The notes below the pieces were generated by a model. It searched no databases. It was given only the letters and a program-made list of their open reading frames with translations, and was not told the origin of the DNA. The position numbers and the translations under genes were made by a program. 64,000 nt of DNA from Hordeum vulgare subsp. vulgare (lineage: Eukaryota > Streptophyta > Magnoliopsida > Poales > Poaceae), in contig NC_058522.1 in the NCBI RefSeq assembly GCF_904849725.1, positions 194,823,468-194,887,467 of the forward strand. Direction: 5' to 3'. Numbering within the stretch: position 1 is the first letter of the stretch; the number at the start of each line of letters is the position of its first letter. Positions 62,601 to 64,000 of this stretch are shown piece after piece.

Positions 62601-64000
62601 GGGGCTAGTCTAAACACCCAAGAACAACTCCCTAGTTGACAACTAACTCAAACGAGGCACGGAATAAATTCTACGAATTAAACAAAAGGGCATCACGGCA
62701 AAATATCGCGCGAACTAACTTACTCAAAAGCTAAAACTAACTGCACAGCCCCGAAAACATATAAAATATGTGGGGTTGCTCAACAATATAATGCCACACG
62801 AAAATGCGAGAAAATAACCTATACACGGGAAAATAAACTAGCGGCAATCCCTACACGCAAAAATACCAATGACCGCTCTAAAATACATGGAAAATTAGTT
62901 CCTAAAACATGGGCATTTCTATTACGGCATTCGAGCTATTCGGGCACGCACGAAAAATAACTACGACAATAAACCTATCAAGACAACACACTAAACTAGA
63001 CATACGACACGTCAAACAACGTCAAATAAATATGCAAGTTGTGAAATCGTGTTCTACTCGCAAAACTACCCCAAAACCATATAAAATACGCCTCGATCCG
63101 ACTAACGGTTAATAAACTACGGGCGTTTGAAAAACAAGCATATCTCGTGAAATTAATTGAATCTCCGGTTAATTAGGAAATCGCCCACGGGCCGAATTTG
63201 ATGCTAATGGGCTCAACAGGCGCGTGCACAAAAGCTATGATGCGCACAGGGCGGAGGATAGATGGGTCTCGGGGGATGCTCACCTTGGGCTGTCGGGCCG
63301 GCCGATGGAGAGGCTGAGGCAGGCCGGGGAAGCTGGGCCGGGGCATCTTGCCAGCTGGGCGCGGCTGGGGGCGCTGGGCCGCTACGGAATGGGGCCGGCC
63401 TGGGCGAGCGACGCGCTGGCGAGCGAAGACCGTTGACGGGAGGTTGCGCCCTCGCTGCCGGCTGCGGGCGCTGGGACGAGCGGACGCAGGGTCAACGGGA
63501 TCCAGATCTTCCCTGGATCGGTGCGGGGCCGAGCGGTAGGCACCAGAAGGCGGCTGGCGACGAGGCCCCCGCGACACACGTGGCGGGCACCGGCGGGATC
63601 TGTGGCTGCGAGGGGGACCGGGGCTCCGACGGTCGAGCTGCTCGATCCGGCGAGCTCCAGCCGGCGCCGACGAGAGCTTCGGCCGGCTGCCCCCGGGAAG
63701 ACGAGGAGGTGGAGCACGGGGCTGCCATGGGAGGAGCTCGGGAGGAGAGGGGAGCCGACGGAAATGGCTCGATGCACTTCGGTCACCCGGACATGTCCGA
63801 GTTTGTCACGAACATGTCCGGTAGGTGGGTTTTTGGGCAAATCTGGGCCTTTGGATGGATATCCAATGGTCCAGATCTGACCTGAGATTGGATTTCGGGG
63901 AGACAGGAGGTGGAGCTAGCACGTGGGGTTTTTCTAGGGGGGTGGCTGCAAAAATGACTAGGGGGAACCCTAGTGAAGTGAGAGGGTCTCTCTAGGGGGG
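59668..64000 (-). mobile_element. Third long LTR-like segment, running off the window
   Basis: Begins TGTCACGCCCAAGATGCG on the plus strand, so the minus strand ends CGTGACA. Over 4.3 kb there is no domain-bearing frame. A GC-rich island lies at about 63190-63890, as in the two other long LTRs, where it is near the 5' end. Therefore minus orientation is likelier and the 5' end is beyond 64000. A (GAA)n microsatellite sits at about 59963-59982. Frames in the island are low-complexity. The LTR call rests on architecture and on resemblance to common Triticeae repeats. Confidence 0.5.

Noticed and set aside
63173..63885. Long frames on both strands near the window end
   Set aside because: Same reason; lies in the GC-rich island of an LTR-like segment.
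1..64000. CRISPR arrays, operons, riboswitches, tRNA genes
   Set aside because: Repeat spacing, gene structure and composition are those of a plant nuclear genome; no cloverleaf or array was recognised.

Overview
This 64 kb window is plant nuclear DNA, almost certainly from a large Triticeae genome (wheat, Aegilops or barley type). The evidence is the repeat fraction: many Stowaway MITEs with CTCCCTCCGT-type ends and TA target duplications, Gypsy, Copia and chromovirus LTR retrotransposons, a Cassandra-type element carrying 5S rRNA-like sequence, two LINEs, a MuDR-type transposase, and very long LTRs that start TGTCACA. Nothing bacterial or organellar is seen, and I recognise no tRNA gene, intact rRNA gene or CRISPR array.

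The main result is one host gene on the minus strand. Exon 1 (46983-47407) encodes a Gln-rich N-terminus and the first half of a GLTSCR1-type domain. Exon 2 (13827-14439) encodes the second half, a coiled coil and an acidic tail. The junction restores a split Arg codon, with GT and AG at the intron ends, and gives a 345-residue protein of the BRIP class (plant SWI/SNF chromatin-remodelling subunit). The intron is about 32.5 kb and holds more than half of the window's mobile DNA.

Layout: 1-2038, 3' end of a Gypsy-like element with its LTR; 2056-5311, decayed MuDR transposase; 5312-6245, AT-rich DNA with a 146-bp repeat; 6788-7420, broken sphingolipid delta-8 desaturase copy with a triplicated histidine box; 7436-9090 and 11473-12771, two segments rich in GAAGCA/TGCTTC; 9585-10846, a tandem duplication hit separately by MITEs; 12886-13449, Tourist MITE nested in a Stowaway MITE; 13827-14439, BRIP exon 2.

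Inside the intron: nested Stowaways (14657-15094), another Stowaway (15670-15903), two LINEs (15950-24370), a short LTR element carrying zinc-finger and amino-acid-permease fragments (26180-28023), a solo LTR with TSD (28913-39078) split by a Copia element (32814-38250), a tiny Stowaway (40012-40092), and a chromovirus Gypsy (40190-46047) whose gag carries a 68-bp LINE tail.

Upstream of exon 1: an AP2/ERF-like remnant, AT-rich repeat DNA, a large inverted repeat made by two opposed long LTRs (50005-56104), a second nested Stowaway cluster (56846-57529), the Cassandra-type element (58664-59290), and a third long LTR running off the window (59668-64000). Only the BRIP gene looks capable of making a host protein. 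All transposon reading frames seen are interrupted.
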